Source of the DNA: Symsagittifera roscoffensis
Taxonomy: Eukaryota > Xenacoelomorpha > Acoela > Convolutidae
Length of the DNA stretch: 64,000 bases
Reading direction: 5' to 3'
Assembly (NCBI RefSeq): GCF_963678635.1
Contig: NC_087071.1
Location: 17,915,613-17,979,612, forward strand
Shown here: in pieces, positions 22,501-34,650 of the stretch
How the letters are laid out: each line of letters starts with the position of its first letter
Position numbering within the stretch: position 1 is the first letter of the stretch
The notes under the pieces: generated by a model
Told to the model about the DNA's origin: nothing
What the model saw: the letters and a program-made list of their open reading frames with translations, nothing else
Databases searched by the model: none
Program-made: the position numbers and the translations under genes

Positions 22501-23025
22501 CAATGCCGGACCTAGAGAGGACTCAACTAGGATAGGGAGAGCAGGTACTGTCAGGAGACAGGCGGTGGATGTTTCTCCCCTGAGGAAAGTGAACCAGGCC
22601 ATTTACTTCGTGTGCACTGGCGCCAGAGAAGCCGCATTCAGGTAATTTATTGTTTGAACTTGATAATCTGAATTTGAATGTGTATTGTTGTATAACTTCA
22701 AGATGTGTAATGTATAACGCTCATAATGTGTAATGTGTGTAGTGTATTGTAAACTTGATTGTGAATTCATGAATTAGTGTATTGTGAATTTTTTCGTTTC
22801 ATCGAAATAGCCCCGAATTTCAGAATTTCTTGGGAATATTGAATAATGAGTTTCAAAAAACTTCAAATTTGCAAAGTTTATGAAAATTAATTTATTTGCA
22901 GGAGTGGCAAGACTATTGCAGAGTGTCTTGCTGACGAAGTGTTGAATGCCTCAAAGGGATCCTCCAACTCCTACGCTATCAAGAAGAAAGACGAAATCGA
23001 GAGAGTCGCCAAATCCAACCGATAA
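19566..23025 (+). CDS. RPS5: 40S ribosomal protein S5 (uS7)
   Basis: Complete: exons 19566-19717, 20300-20429, 22445-22641 and 22902-23025, all GT-AG, giving 200 residues (human 204). uS7 sits in the head of the small subunit near the mRNA exit channel and E site. Diagnostic stretches are [95 protein letters not shown] and the end [14 protein letters not shown]. The start was chosen because the Met begins the 50-codon exon just before the conserved KLF-KW segment. Upstream, TTTTTTCAG ends at about 19532, so the 5' UTR probably begins with a splice acceptor. The coding sequence is richer in G+C than the surrounding DNA. A possible AATAAA lies at 23238. Intron 2 holds family A and B elements. 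Confidence 0.97.
20597..21217 (-). repeat. Family B element with hairpin end, in RPS5 intron 2
   Basis: Read on the minus strand it starts near 21217 with GTTCCGACCATTTG, runs through the B body, and reaches the inverted copy ATGGTCGGAACATT (20638-20652). It then has the perfect hairpin CTGTGC-TATTT-GCACAG (20622-20638) and the tail TAACCGGCTATCCTTGCTA. The same hairpin and tail are at 32428-32464. Confidence 0.75.
21318..21580 (-). repeat. Truncated family B element
   Basis: Repeats the B hairpin end in decayed form (catagccggcagctttgcaaatagcacag, about 21330-21350), followed by CCTTCCGACCAT and the start of the B body (gtgtgataaaagtatctg). It breaks off near 21580 where a SINE-like piece begins. 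Confidence 0.6.
21592..21668 (+). repeat. SINE core fragment (family G)
   Basis: ACAACAGCGGTTCTCCGCGAAGAG...CAGCTCG...TTGATCCTTTC...GGATAAAT matches the core at 62141-62215, 28802-28870 and, inverted, 58895-58990. Confidence 0.6.
21833..22252 (+). repeat. Family A element in RPS5 intron 2
   Basis: Begins AAGAGTAATGAACG and carries the full A body (aggaaaaagtcttaaaatttg, cccagtgaaataaaag). It ends with a slightly altered inverted motif GCGTTCATAGCTCTTT; the hairpin part is lost. Confidence 0.7.
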
Positions 23026-24054
23026 GTGGATGGAACTAAATGATGGCTGTCTCAAAGGACTTAGAGCTGACATGACATTTTTGATGTTCATTTAATTGAA
23101 TTCAAATGTTTGTCTCTCTCGTTTTTAAATGAGTATTAGATGTATTAAAATATTCGAAGTGTTTGTCTACAAACAAAGAACGAAGTGAAGGTGAAATAAT
23201 TATCTATTTAGTTTGTGGTTTTGGGTTTTTTTTTTTAAATAAAAGGTCCGAGAAGTTGTTGGTGCTCATTTTTTTGCTTGATGAGATTCTGTTGACAAAT
23301 TTAAGGCAAATTACGCTGGAACAGCAAACGTGCAAATGGCGCGCATAGTTTTTAGATTATTAGAATATCTCTCTTGTTAATCATGAAGAAATCGTAAATT
23401 GAAATAGACTTCTTTCTTTCAAACTCAAAGGGTGATAATAATTTTTGGGTTTGGTTCCGCGTTCCTTAAGTGCGTTGTGACTGCGACCGTTTTTAGTGAT
23501 AATTTGATTTAGTAAGGTTTTTGGGAAAAGTTCAAAAACGAGGCTTGAAAATAGTTAATTTTTCTGAATGCATTGGTTTTAACTGCTTAGCACATTGTTT
23601 TTGTATATTACACTAAATGAAGCATCTTCAAAGAGCTCGGTGTCGTGTGTAATGATAATTGATTTTTTGCGTAGATATTTTCAGTGCTGATGGTTTTGTT
23701 CTACCTTATTGATGCGAGCTAATTTATTTTACGCTGGTTGAGGACAAGTGCTGTTAAACCAGTTACTCGATTTTTCTTACCTATAAACAACTAGCTAAAC
23801 TCGTCCTTAAAATTTAATAGTGCAAATGGTTAAAATGCTTACTGAGCCAGATAAGTGTTTTGAATTTCTGTCGGAATTTTCGACCAAGTAAATCAAATAT
23901 TTTTCAGATGCATATTTTTGGCTGCAAGGGTTGAGCTACGATTATATGAATTTGTTTCAATATTTTTCAACTTCTTCGAAAGCTCAAAATCTGCTGGTTT
24001 TCACGCTTATTTCCGCGTTTCGCTAATTAATGGATTTTGAGTGAGTGTAGAAAA

Positions 24055-24330
24055 ATGTTATTCGGCATGAAATTGTTCACTCTAATTACGAAAGCGCAAA
24101 TGGTGCGAATAAACCTGACCGATTTCTAGATTGAAAACGAGATTTTAATTTTAAACTTAACAGCGGTATAAAAAGTTTACCCATTGATCCATTTTTCTCA
24201 AATTTAGTTAATTTTGTGAAAAAAGTATGTATATTAAATTGTCCTTCAATTTCAAAGAGCTTTGAGGCCATACGTTTTTTTCTTTAAAATTTGTAGGCTG
24301 AAGTTTCAGCCAATGCTAAGGAGTTTAACA
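24055..24330 (+). repeat. Family A, 3' half only
   Basis: Shares ctctaattacgaaag, cagcggtataaaaagtttacccattgatcc and tcaaagagcttt..ggccat with full A copies. Neither terminal motif is present. Confidence 0.55.
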
Positions 24331-24333
24331 CAG

Positions 24334-25130
24334 ACTATTATTGTTCCGACTTTCGTAACGAAAGTAACGGAATAATTGTACTCGGGGTAGTTGTTTTTTC
24401 TTCAGATAAATTTTGATTTTTTAACTAGCCATTTCTGACGGGATTTTGTTTTATACAATTTAAAAAGTATTGTTCTTCTGAGCTTAAATTTGGAAAGATT
24501 GTTCACCTGTAATCGTTTTTCGTAAAGTTATGGGGGTTTGAAAGTTTCCATTTGGGCCAATTTGGGACAATTAACGCGCGATATATTTCACGCGAATGTC
24601 CCACGTTTCGCTCCACACACGTTTCGCCCCTCCTAAATCTAGTGGCACATTTCGCCGCTCACACATTTTGCCCCTAATAATTTTTTGCATTTCGTCCTCG
24701 CACGTTTCGCCCCTAACGTTTTACACTGTTAATTAACGCCGCTTTCTTAATGTACATTTTAGGGGCGAAATGTGCCAGTAATTCATGAGGGACGAAATGT
24801 GTGTGCGACCATACTTTTAAAACGGTTCAAAAGAATTATAAACGCAAATTTGGTCAATTTGAACGATTAACCCGTGAATTATTTTGCGCTATTCACGCGT
24901 AAGCGGAGATTCAATCAGTCACAGAAATTGTTCCAAATTGGTCGAAGGAAGCTTTTTTGCCATAATTTGTTTGTTTCTAGGAGCGAAACTTCTCACTTTG
25001 TACTTAATATGGCGTGTGGGGGTATGATTTTCACAAAAAATTTCATATAAAATTTTCATTTTATTTTTATTATATTTATTTTTTTCATGTTATTACTGCT
25101 CCATAGACGGCTCTATAAATTGAGGCATGT
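24334..25130 (+). repeat. Family C element, 3' end lost, with inserted repeat block
   Basis: Starts ATTGTTCCGACTTTCG with the C lead (gtaacggaataattgtactcgggg) and contains the body motifs GGGACAATTAACGCGCGATAT, GGCGTGTGGGGG and 'ttattactgctccata'. It is interrupted at about 24593-24830 by a different repeat and lacks the terminal hairpin. Confidence 0.75.
24593..24830. repeat. Array of CACGTTTCGCCCCT-type repeats with inverted arms
   Basis: Five direct variants of CAC(G/A)TTTCGCC(C/G)CT occur between 24601 and 24716, then two inverted variants (AGGGGCGAAATGTG at 24761 and AGGGACGAAATGTG at 24788). The block sits inside a family C copy, so it arrived later. It may be the head of a small foldback element. 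Confidence 0.6.
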
Positions 25131-25204
25131 TAGTTGGTACTTTTTTCTTCAAGATGACTGATACTGCTAAAGCGTCATAATTGGCGTGGTTCACTTGAGA
25201 AATT

Positions 25205-26320
25205 TTGAAGACTCAAAGTTTTTCTCATTCAGTTTTTCCTGTAGCGTTATTGGTCATGTTTCTGATTGTGTATGCGAAGTGCAACTTCGCCTCTGTGATT
25301 AAAAATACTACGCCTAATGTAGTATTGGAGGTGAAATTGTCGACCTGTTGTGTGTCTGATCTGATTATGTTTGGTCGGCTTAGTGCCTTGTTACGGATTT
25401 TTGCTTGGCTGTAATTAATTTTTATTGTAATTGAAAGAGCTATGATTTGTTATGTAATTTGTAGACTAAATGAGTTTGTACTTTTTTCGCTGCTTGGCTT
25501 AGCTTCGATTGTTTCGGTGCGTATTTTATTGAGTAATTGACCTAATTAAGCATTTTATTAAAGGAAAAATAGATTTTTACGCTTTTTTGTTTCCAATGGG
25601 GTGATCGTAAAACTTAAGATTTTCAGTAAATTTCAAAAGATTTTTCAATTGAAATCAATTTTGCTCAATGGGAGTCTAACCAACTTTTGCCAAACCAGCT
25701 TTGCGTCTGTGTACAAATGAAATTTTTTTCCGGTAAAAAATGAATTGAATTTGTCGGACTTTTGTGTGTTCAAGTTTTGTCGGCTTAGTTGCCACATCAC
25801 AAATTTTGCTTGTGCTGTAAGCAACTTTCATTGTAGTTGCAAGTGCAAGTTTTGTTCATTGTAGATTCAGGGGAGCTTGTTTTTTTCTTAATAATTTTTT
25901 TTCGGCTCAACTGGTGTCAGATTTTCAGCTTCGTTGCCACATCGCGGGTTTTACTTGTGCTATAAGCAGCTTTCCTTGTAAATGCAAGTGTTGTGCAATG
26001 TAGTTTAAGGGAGACTTAAAAGTTTCTAAATTTTAAAAAATAAATTAATTGTTTTTTGGCTCCATTTGTGTCTGCATAAAGGTTGTCGGCTTTGTTTCCT
26101 CTTTATAAGTGTCGTTCTTTTGCTAGTTTAATATTCAAATGTCTAGTATCTTTGCCTCAAATGAACTTCAACCGATACTTATGAAAATTTAAATTTTGAT
26201 AGAACTAGTTTTTTCAAAATTTTTCTTTTGTTTTTTGCCTTTTTATGTTTTTATGTTTGCTAGTATCAAAAATGATGCGATGCTCCGCTTGGCCTCTCTG
26301 TCGAAAAGTGTCAATCATAA
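25205..26320 (+). repeat. Family E region with internal repeats
   Basis: A unit 'ttgccacatc(a/g)c.(a/g)(a/g)tttt(g/a)cttgtgct(g/a)taagca(a/g)ctt' occurs at about 25785 and 25930, with related sequence in the 2337-bp duplication at 15480 and 17817. Hairpin ends lie at 25258-25290 (tgcgaagtgcaacttcgcctctgtg) and 26275-26300. Confidence 0.5.
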
Positions 26321-26837
26321 TGTTACAGAAATTTAGATAATTTCGAAGTTTAAAGGGCTTTATGGCCATTTACTTCTTTTTGAAAATCGCAAATTTAAGG
26401 TTGCTTAAAATTGACATTAGAAGGCCAAACTGCGGCCAATTTGGTGTGTGTATGAATCTTGAGTCCAAAGACAAGTCTTAACACATGTTAAAATTTTGTC
26501 GGAACGATCAAATAAAACGATAGAACAAGGCAAGTCAAAGAGGGCACCCCTGTTGCGGAATCCGCTTACAATTCACAACATGCACTGTTTGGCCTCGCTA
26601 TGAAATAATTTTAATTTTTCAACCTGATGGCTATCTTCAACCATCATATTGCTTTCAAGAAGCGTGCCTAAAGTCAAATGTTTGCTCAAAAAATTTCAAT
26701 GTGAAATCTACATACACGTGCACAGAACATACACGTGCACAGAACTTGCACAGTGCATAGAGTTTTTCTACAATTTCTTGAGATAACACGTACGCTCAAG
26801 TTTCAATAAATGTTTTTTTCCAACGTATGCACTAATA

Positions 26838-26900
26838 ATCCCGATCTGTAATATTGGAAATCGCGGGTCTGATCCAGACAGTGAACTCAATAGGAAACTA
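26838..26900 (+). repeat. Weak tRNA-like SINE head
   Basis: CGCGGGTCTGATCCAGAC looks like a B box and T arm; the A box region is poor. Confidence 0.3.
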
Positions 26901-28665
26901 CGAGGAACAGTAAAGTAAACAAATAAGAAGCAAGGCACCCAATTAGAAAAAACAATTAGCCGAATAATTAATCACTTTTTATTACAGCAGTTAGTTTTTT
27001 TTTCTTTCGTCTTGAGGACAAGCAAATTGTGCATCAATTAATTGCTAATTGCAAATTGTGCATCCCCACCAAAACGTCTTGAATTTGTTTTTTTTTCAGC
27101 TCCTGTTTAAATTCACTGCCTAGATGAGACCCGTCTCCTAGTATTTCACTCGAATAAGCATATCTTGTTTTTTTAGACCCTATTTTGATGCACTAGCAGA
27201 TTGTATATCAATTAATGAATTTCTTAAACATCTTATTTTGAAGTAAATTTAATTTTTTACAATAATTTCTCGGCAATGAACCAGATTTTGAGCAAAGCTT
27301 GTATCATTTCTGCGTAACTAATGTCAGTCGTTTGTTCAGCACTTTCGTTTGACAGCTTGTGTACAAACAAATCAGATAAAACCTAAAGATGATTTTCGAT
27401 TTGAATCTATCGTTCATAAATTCTGATTAACTGAGCATCATTGAGATGAAACTTTGCAGTAAGCAGGGCGAAACAGATTTCGTCCTAAGACAGATTTTTT
27501 GCAAAAAAATGATAAAGTTGACCTTTCTGTAATCCGTGTCAACCATTATTTTGAGGCCAAAACGCCTGTTCGCTAAAAACATCTCTTCCTATAGCAGCTT
27601 AAACTTGAACTTAAACAGTTGTTTTTTTTTCAAAGTTAACGGAACTATAGCGAAGAACTAAGCAATAAAATTAATCGATTTTAGTAATCTTCTTTCATAG
27701 ATAATATTATTAGATTAAAAGATTATTTAGGGTTTATTTTTCCGCCACACTCTAAATTAGTTTGAGGCCATAGTACTGATTTAATTTTATCATAGAATTG
27801 TTGAAGGCCATTTAGTTTAATAATTGCTAGATGATATTTAAAACTAACGGTTTGTCTCGGCTGAGACTTTGTTTTCACATGTAGCTAAACAGGTTATGGA
27901 CTAAAACAAAGTTATAACACCGTATTGTTTTGTTTACTTTAGTCACGCCTTCTCATTTTACATGCTGTAGGCAGCCCTGCCCCCTGACTTAAATAAGGTC
28001 ATCTAATTGTCATCAACCATTTAGGCCCACCTCCCCTCAAATATTTGTTCAAATTATTCTACCTTTTTGTGAAAAACTTCATTATCTTGTTTCAAAAATC
28101 TCCATATACGGTTATGAACCATTCCAAATTAGGCAAAACTAAATCTGATTTGGGCAAAGTTTTGATCACATTGGCAGCTGAAGTCTTTTGTCCCGAATAT
28201 TGTCTAAAGTTCAGTTTAACCTTTAATAAGAATTCAAAATTCTTTTATTTTTTTGAAATCAAACACGTAAAGAATGTATTTTGTTGACTTATGCTTCGCG
28301 ATTATAACGTAATAGTCTTCTTTGAGCAAGTACACGCCATCAGAAAACATCTGATAAAGATATACATTCTACTATTTTAATCTACATCTTAGCTCATTCA
28401 GAAGTTGATTTTTATATTTAGTTATTATCGGATTATAAATTGTAACCGTAAGTTCGCCTTAGTTAGCCTTGAAAGCTAAACTTTCAGAAGTTGGTTGTAA
28501 TCTGGATTCTACCTAAAAGAAAACTAAATTTTGAATAAAAATTTGTTTCAAAATTTTGCAGAAAAAATATTGATCTATCGAATTCAGACATTGGCAGAGA
28601 CTTCATTAAATAACTGCAAAATTTGCGCCCAATTTTGAGATAAAAATCTACTCTGAAGCCGCACA

Positions 28666-31600
28666 ATGAAAGCTCTCGTGAACAGTTTGGGAGAGAAGCG
28701 GCTGAAACTTGCGGAGAGACCTCTGCCAGCAGCTTTGGATGGAGACGAGGTAAAAAAAAACTTGAACCAAATAACCAAAACTAGACAAAAAAATTTTAAG
28801 CTGGGGCGCAACAGCGATTCTGGATGAAGAACTGAACAGCTTGTATATGTTGGTACTTTCCTTTTAGGATAACTCGTCGTGGTAGCTATATTCTAGAAAC
28901 CCGATTACCTTTACGTTAACTTTCAGTCCCGGAATCCGTTATAAATGATGGAAAACGGATATCTTCATTTTTCACCTAATGCAAATGTTGTAGGGAGTTT
29001 TTATAAATCTGGGTACAAGTTAGCAAATAATTCTAACGGTTGAACTATTTCAATAAATGGGTAGATATTCTTTTCTGGGTATCATACAAGAGAAAACCGA
29101 AATAAAAAAGAGATATTGGAGAGTTATCCATCTATTATATATTTAAATGCGGGCTTCATTATCTCGCCGCGTTTGAGTTTTTTCAACGTAAAATTTTTGT
29201 ATTTTTATTTAGCGAATATTTTCACGTTTAAGCTATATCAAATAATGCAATTTTTAAGGACTTTTTTCGATTTTCCAGTTTGATTTCAGCGTTTCATTTC
29301 ACCGAGTTGAAGCAGCCCTATAGTGGGATGGTATCGAGATTTCCCCAGGGTTGCAATTTTGGCCTACAAATATGAAAGCCCAAATCTTTTAAGTGTACGA
29401 GATACGACGGTTTCTGTGATTTTTTCACAAATTTTCAGAAAACACAAAATACAAAATAATTTTAAATATGTGAAATTCCTAACCCTGTTGTTGCGTGTTG
29501 TCAGAGTACTCTCAAGGATTGCGAATCTTGCCTCCAAATATGACTGCTCAAGTTTTTGTAGTTATCAAGTTATGACGTGTTTTATGATTTCTTTATTATT
29601 TTTTGAAACATTTAGATTTTGAAAAGATTTAAAATTCTCAACTTTGTAGGTAGGTACTATAAGGGTACTCTCAGGAGTTAGAACTTGCAAATCTTGTGTC
29701 TAAATGCGACTGCTCAAATGCTTTTAGATTCCGAGGTGTGACGTTTGTTATGTCTTTTCTTTTAAAATTGTTCAAAGAACTTTGATATAAAAAACTTCAC
29801 AAAGTTGTATGGTTTTTCAAATTTTGAATTAAAAGACTTGAATAAAAACCTCTACACAATTTGAAATTAGCAACCCCGTAATTGGGTGCTGTCAGAGTAC
29901 ACTCAAAGGACGCAGATCTTATTTCCAATTTCAATATAAGTGGTTTTTTATGAGCTGTTAAAAATTCGAAGGACCGGAGATGCGTTACACGCTAGTTTTA
30001 TTTAAAGCTGTTATTTATTCAGCTGCTAAGCTGTATATGATTGTTACCCAACAGACCAAAACTCGTTTTTGGAAATGTTCAATTAATGTTAGAAAACTTA
30101 CTGTAATCATGAAGTAGGACCAGTTGTTCAATAAACCCAAGAAAGTTTCACTGATGTCGCTGGAATTCCAGTTTTATCTCCAGAAGTACAGGTCAAAAAT
30201 GGACCTACGTGTAGTAACAAACTGATTGGCCGCTGCTAAAAAAAAATGAAATAAACAAGCTTTGTTTTGCCAAATTTCCCACCTTTTTGTTATTCTCTCC
30301 TTCGTTTTTTTTCGACTATACAATAAGTAAACTAGTTCATAATTTATCGAAATTCGAATGAAAATCTATTTTTTTTACTGACTGGTCTTTAACTTAATTA
30401 AATTTTTTGTCTAAATAAATTTTTATAATATACTGAAATCTAACAGTTGAAATCTCACTGATTTGTGTTTTTCCTCCTCACAGGTGTTGCTGAAGATGGT
30501 AGCTAGTGGAGTGTGTGGGACTGACCTGAAGCTGGTGGAGGGCAAGATCAGTGGGGCGAGCGATGGGGTCATCATGGGCCATGAGGTCAGTCATTTCCAA
30601 TTCCCATAGTCTTTATCAATATATTGGCGTGCAATAATTTGAAGAATAAAACGTGCATTCAATTTTTAAGTTATATTTCGGAATCTTAGATAAATATACT
30701 GCACTGAAACAAAAAAGTGAAGAAATTAAAGAATCACATATACGAAAATTAAAGAAACTATTAAAGAATCACATTAACGAAAATACAAAAACTAATTGCA
30801 AACATTGAAAGCCACATATCCAGTTAAAACATTTTTTGTTATATAAGGGTTAAATATGTATAAAACATTTTTAATGGGATAAATCGTAAAAAAAAACAAA
30901 TTTTATTTACATGTAAAATTTCAGCAAAGAAATGGAAACTAACAGTATGTATAGCTGATACAGCCATCACGATATTTTCGTAGCCTTTAACTACAAGGCA
31001 TTTTTACATTTTACAATCTCCAGTTTTTTTATAGATGCCTTCAGTTTTTTTTAGATGTTTCATTATAAGCGTTAAATCGGCACAAAAGAATTTAGTTTCT
31101 GGTATGTGGGCTTGGTAACCGAAGTTATTTTTCATGCTGAAGGGAATCAAAGTTTCTTTTTTTTACTCAGGTTTTTGTTCATTATGTTTTTCCTTAACTC
31201 TACGGGGTCTGCTCAACTAATTTTTTTCTCCTTATTTAACAAGAAATGTCGCTTTAGAAATGATTTTCTAAAGTATATTTTTGTGATATGAAATATTTGG
31301 TAGATGTATCGTAAGAAAGTTTTTATCAACACAGAATCCGCAATTTTTGCAATTGAAACACAAATATTTGTCATCTGAGTTGGCCTGGTGGTAACGTCAT
31401 GCCCGGGAAGCTAAAGTGTCTGAGTTAGAACCAGGACTAGGAGCTGTTTCTACTTGCAAACTTAAAAAATTCTGTTTTGGAAAATAAATGTCGGTTTTAT
31501 ATTCGACTTTTCGTCAGTTTAATTGAACTACCACTTTCTTGCTATTTAGGCAGTGTTTAAGCGTAATGAACATAGTGAAGATTCTTATATAGGTCTTGAT

Positions 31601-34326
31601 GATTTTTTCCGGAAAAAGTTTTAAAATATTGATGCACATAAGTATAATGCACTTTTTGAGTTCAATTGAAATTCATCTGCTGAAAGTGACGTAAATAGCA
31701 CTCTCCAAACACGAACGTGGAAATGGCTCATAAAACGTGAACTATTTCTAGTTTTAAAAATAGAATTTGTTTTTAAAATTTCCCAGCGGGATAAAAACTT
31801 TACCTATTGATCCAGTTTTCTCAAGTTGGATTCATGTAATCAAAAAAGCGGCAATCATAAATTGTTCTAGAAAAAGCTTAAAGGGTATCTATTTTTTCTC
31901 TGAAATTCGAAAGTTATGATTTTTTTAAACAATGACTCTGTTTGTTTTATGTTTACTTGCGTTCATTACTCTTTTCCAATCTTCGATTGGCTATGTTTTA
32001 TATTTAAAGTCAAATTTGATTTATTCCTGTAAGTTTTAATTTCATCAACTCTAATTATGTATAGTTTTTTTATGTTGTTTTGTTCTCTCAATTGGTTGCG
32101 GTTTATTGATTTTCGGCTTAGTCGCCTTTTTTGGCGTGTTTGGTTAAGTAGTAAAGCCTTTTTAGTCGTGATTCTCAGTGTTGAGAAAAATCGGTTTGAC
32201 ATTTTTAATTTTTGGTCGAATTTTGAGGTAATAAGTTTTAGTGAAGTCTTATTATAGCTGATTTAAGCCGTGAAAGCTTAGTGTTAGTCTACAAAAATAT
32301 TACAATTTTTTTCTAGTCTCTTCCTGCAAAAACTGTTTTCCAATTGGCAGATTTGACTTTTTTTCATCAGACCACACAGAAAAAACAACAATTTGAAAGT
32401 TTTTCTTACGATTATGGTCGGAACATTCTGTGCTATTTGCGCAGTAACTGGCTATCCTTGTTATATTATGGTTTCAGAAAGCCTTTATTTATAGATACTC
32501 GAAGTGTACGATTATTGGGTTGATAGTACATAAGCAATGATAATCATTAATGTATTCTGAATCCTATATCTTGTTTTGAGTCTATCACACTGCAAGTTTG
32601 CCTGGAAGTAATTTCGTCAAAGTGGGGAAAACCACAACTTTTATTCTTCAAACAACGCACATAACAAGAACATTGGTCGTTTTTCCAGACATCCAAAAAC
32701 GACTTAAATTTCAGAGTGTGGGCGACATTGTGGAAGTGGGTGCGAATGTGGACTCGGCTCTCTATCCGATCGGGTCTCGGGTGGTGATGCAGCCGAACAT
32801 AGTGTGTGGCAACTGTCCGAAGTGTGACAAGTACCAGGGTATAAACGACAATTTCTGCGACAACCACTCCGCCTATGGAATCATAGTCGACGGGGGCTTG
32901 AGCGAATACGCCAAATTCAACAAGAGGGCAAGAGACTACAAATTTTTTTCTTGTCAAAACTAGACCGTGAATTGAGCGTTACTACAAATAAAACATAACT
33001 GAGTTTTGATGTAACAAATTTATGCAACATAAAAGTGTGGACATTTGAGTAATTTTTACATTTTTCAGTTGTGCGAATTGTTCTTATGTCATGATTAAGG
33101 ATTGCCAGTAGCATATTGTTTGCCAGTAGGACCAATTCAGCGGTTTAGTGTATACTAATTTTGTACATTATAACGCGTATTGCTGGTGCGGGGGGGAGCT
33201 ACCCTTTTCCTTCTCAAATTTTTCTTTGCTCTGCATGTGCAAACTTTACCCTGAAAAGATTTGGGCGCTTTTGCGAAGATGATTTTACATTTTACAGAAT
33301 AAAACTCTTACGCTGTCTTAAAGTCGTGGATTGGAAAATTTTGAAGCTAATATTTAATTTCCGCTAAAACACGCCTCTTTATTTTTTAGAATGTCCGAAG
33401 GATCCCAGAGGAGTTCACATCCATCAGTTCTGCTCTGATTGAGCCAATCGCGTGTTTACTTCATGGCTTCTGGCGCATAGAAGCAGCAGTGGCTGAAGTT
33501 CGACAGCCCAAATTCCTCGTCATCGGAGCCGGAATGATCGGACTTCTCTGGTGCCGAATCTTCCAGTGCGAAGGTCAGAAGATCAAACCCTGTCGGACCA
33601 TTTTTGTATCTTTGAGTTACATCGCTGATTGCGTAAAATACGTGATTCAAATACTCTTTCTTAGCTCTTAGCCTCCTTCATCATCTTAAAAAGAGCACAT
33701 CAAAACTCAGCGTTGATGTCAAAAAATTTTTCTACGATATTTGCGTTATTTTTAAATTCCAATATTATTTCTGAGTCTGAAGTTTGTGCTTCTTAGATTT
33801 TGTTTTGGCATAAATTTGTTTTGTTTTTGTGTCAGCAATCAATCAGCTCCTTAATTTTTTAGGTTATTCGGATATTTTCTGTACTGACCAGTCGGAAGAA
33901 CGAATGAAGATAGCTGAAAACCTCGGCGTGAAAACTGTGAAATCATCCGACTTGAGTGGAAACAACCATGACGATACTTATGATGTAATCATTGACTGTA
34001 CAGGTTATGCGCCTTGTTTGACCTTGGCGGTTGAAAAAGTCGCGAAAGGGGGAACTATTTTGGTGTTCGGCTGCTGTGCCGAGAAAGCTGTCACCGAAGT
34101 TCGTCCTTTCCAGCTTTACGAAAAAGAGGTTCGAATTATGGGAAGCATAATTTACGAAACAGAAAAGGAGTTTGATCACGCGATTGAGTATGTCTGGAAA
34201 ATGGAGCAAAAAGGTCTTCTAAATCTAGACGACTTCAAAATTGGGAAGTATGGCTACCATGACGTGGAAGAAGGTTGGGAGAAGCTGATGAAAAAAGAGA
34301 TCCCTAAACTGATTCTGATTCAGTGA
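28666..34326 (+). CDS. Zinc-dependent medium-chain dehydrogenase (sorbitol/arabinitol dehydrogenase-like)
   Basis: Exons 28666-28749, 30484-30585, 32715-32927, 33390-33573 and 33863-34326 join in phase to 348 residues, the usual MDR size. Catalytic zinc ligands are Cys in ASGVCGTDLK, the His/Glu of MGHE and the Glu of LIEPIAC. The structural zinc lobe is C-x2-C-x2-C-x10-C (CGNCPKC...NFC); the last spacing is longer than the common x7. GGLSEYAKF is the family motif before the Rossmann fold. VIGAGMIGLL is the GxGxxG nucleotide loop, and TDQSEERM places Asp at the end of the second strand, favouring NAD. Such enzymes oxidise polyols or secondary alcohols in the cytosol; the substrate cannot be told from sequence. 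Intron 3 uses a GC donor (AGG|GCAAGA). A possible AATAAA lies at 34432. Introns contain A- and B-family fragments and SINE heads. Confidence 0.93.
28800..28880 (+). repeat. SINE core fragment (family G) in dehydrogenase intron 1
   Basis: GGGCGCAACAGCGATTCT..GAAGAACTGAACAGCTTGTATATGTTGGT.CTTTCC matches the family G core at 62.1 and 58.9 kb. Confidence 0.6.
28900..30470. other. Dehydrogenase intron 1, remainder
   Basis: AT-rich. A phrase resembling 'ctctcagga(tt)..gcgaatcttg(c)ctc.aaatatgactgctcaa' occurs at about 29510 and 29665, and weakly at 29345 and 29890. This suggests a degenerate tandem of 150-200-base units; no gene seen. Confidence 0.4.
31374..31445 (+). repeat. tRNA-derived SINE head
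   Basis: GTTGGCCTGGTGGTAACGTC is an A-box/D-arm sequence; CTGAGTTAGAACCAGGAC is a decayed B box 45 bases on. Confidence 0.5.
31559..31997 (+). repeat. Family A element in dehydrogenase intron 2
   Basis: Starts AAGCGTAATGAACA and contains the full A body. The inverted motif GCGTTCATTACTCTT ends at 31973, then the hairpin CCAAT-CTTCG-ATTGG (31976-31990) and tail CTATGTT follow. The hairpin stem and loop differ from the 19.37-kb copy, but pairing is kept by a compensating change (C-G pair to T-A). Confidence 0.8.
32380..32466 (+). repeat. Family B, hairpin end fragment
   Basis: ATGGTCGGAACATT is followed by the hairpin CTGTGC-TATTT-GCGCAG (32428-32444) and the tail TAACTGGCTATCCTTGTTAT. The rest of the element is missing. 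Confidence 0.65.
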
Positions 34327-34584
34327 TAATTGATTGTAATAACCAATTTGAATCCCCATAATCGTCATATTAAACTGGTGATGCTCGGTTTGTAATTTTT
34401 TATAAGTAGTTATACAGAATTCGGCTCGGATAATAAAAAAAGGTAATCAATCTATCTTTTTATCGATTAAGGAATTCATATAGATTTGCTTTATTTTCTC
34501 TGGGCTAAAACGCCATTTAATGCTGAGCTTACAAAAGAAGCGTAAACGTAATATAACTGATCTTCGATTATTTTATGTGAAAGT

Positions 34585-34650
34585 AAGCTGCGTGGTATCG
34601 CAGAACAATGGTTTCAATTCAAACTCGCCTCAACCCTTTGCAACCTAAAC
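34585..34650 (+). repeat. Weak tRNA-like SINE head
   Basis: GCTGCGTGGTATCGCAG and GGTTTCAATTCAAACTC are A- and B-box-like, but spacing is short and arms do not pair well. Confidence 0.3.

Larger units (their letters stand above)
23026..28665. other. Intergenic region between RPS5 and the dehydrogenase
   Basis: 5.6 kb without a supported gene. It contains a family A fragment (24055-24330), family C with a nested repeat block (24334-25130), a family E region (25205-26320) and a weak tRNA-like head (26838-26900). From about 26960 to 28550 I recognise nothing. Confidence 0.6.
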
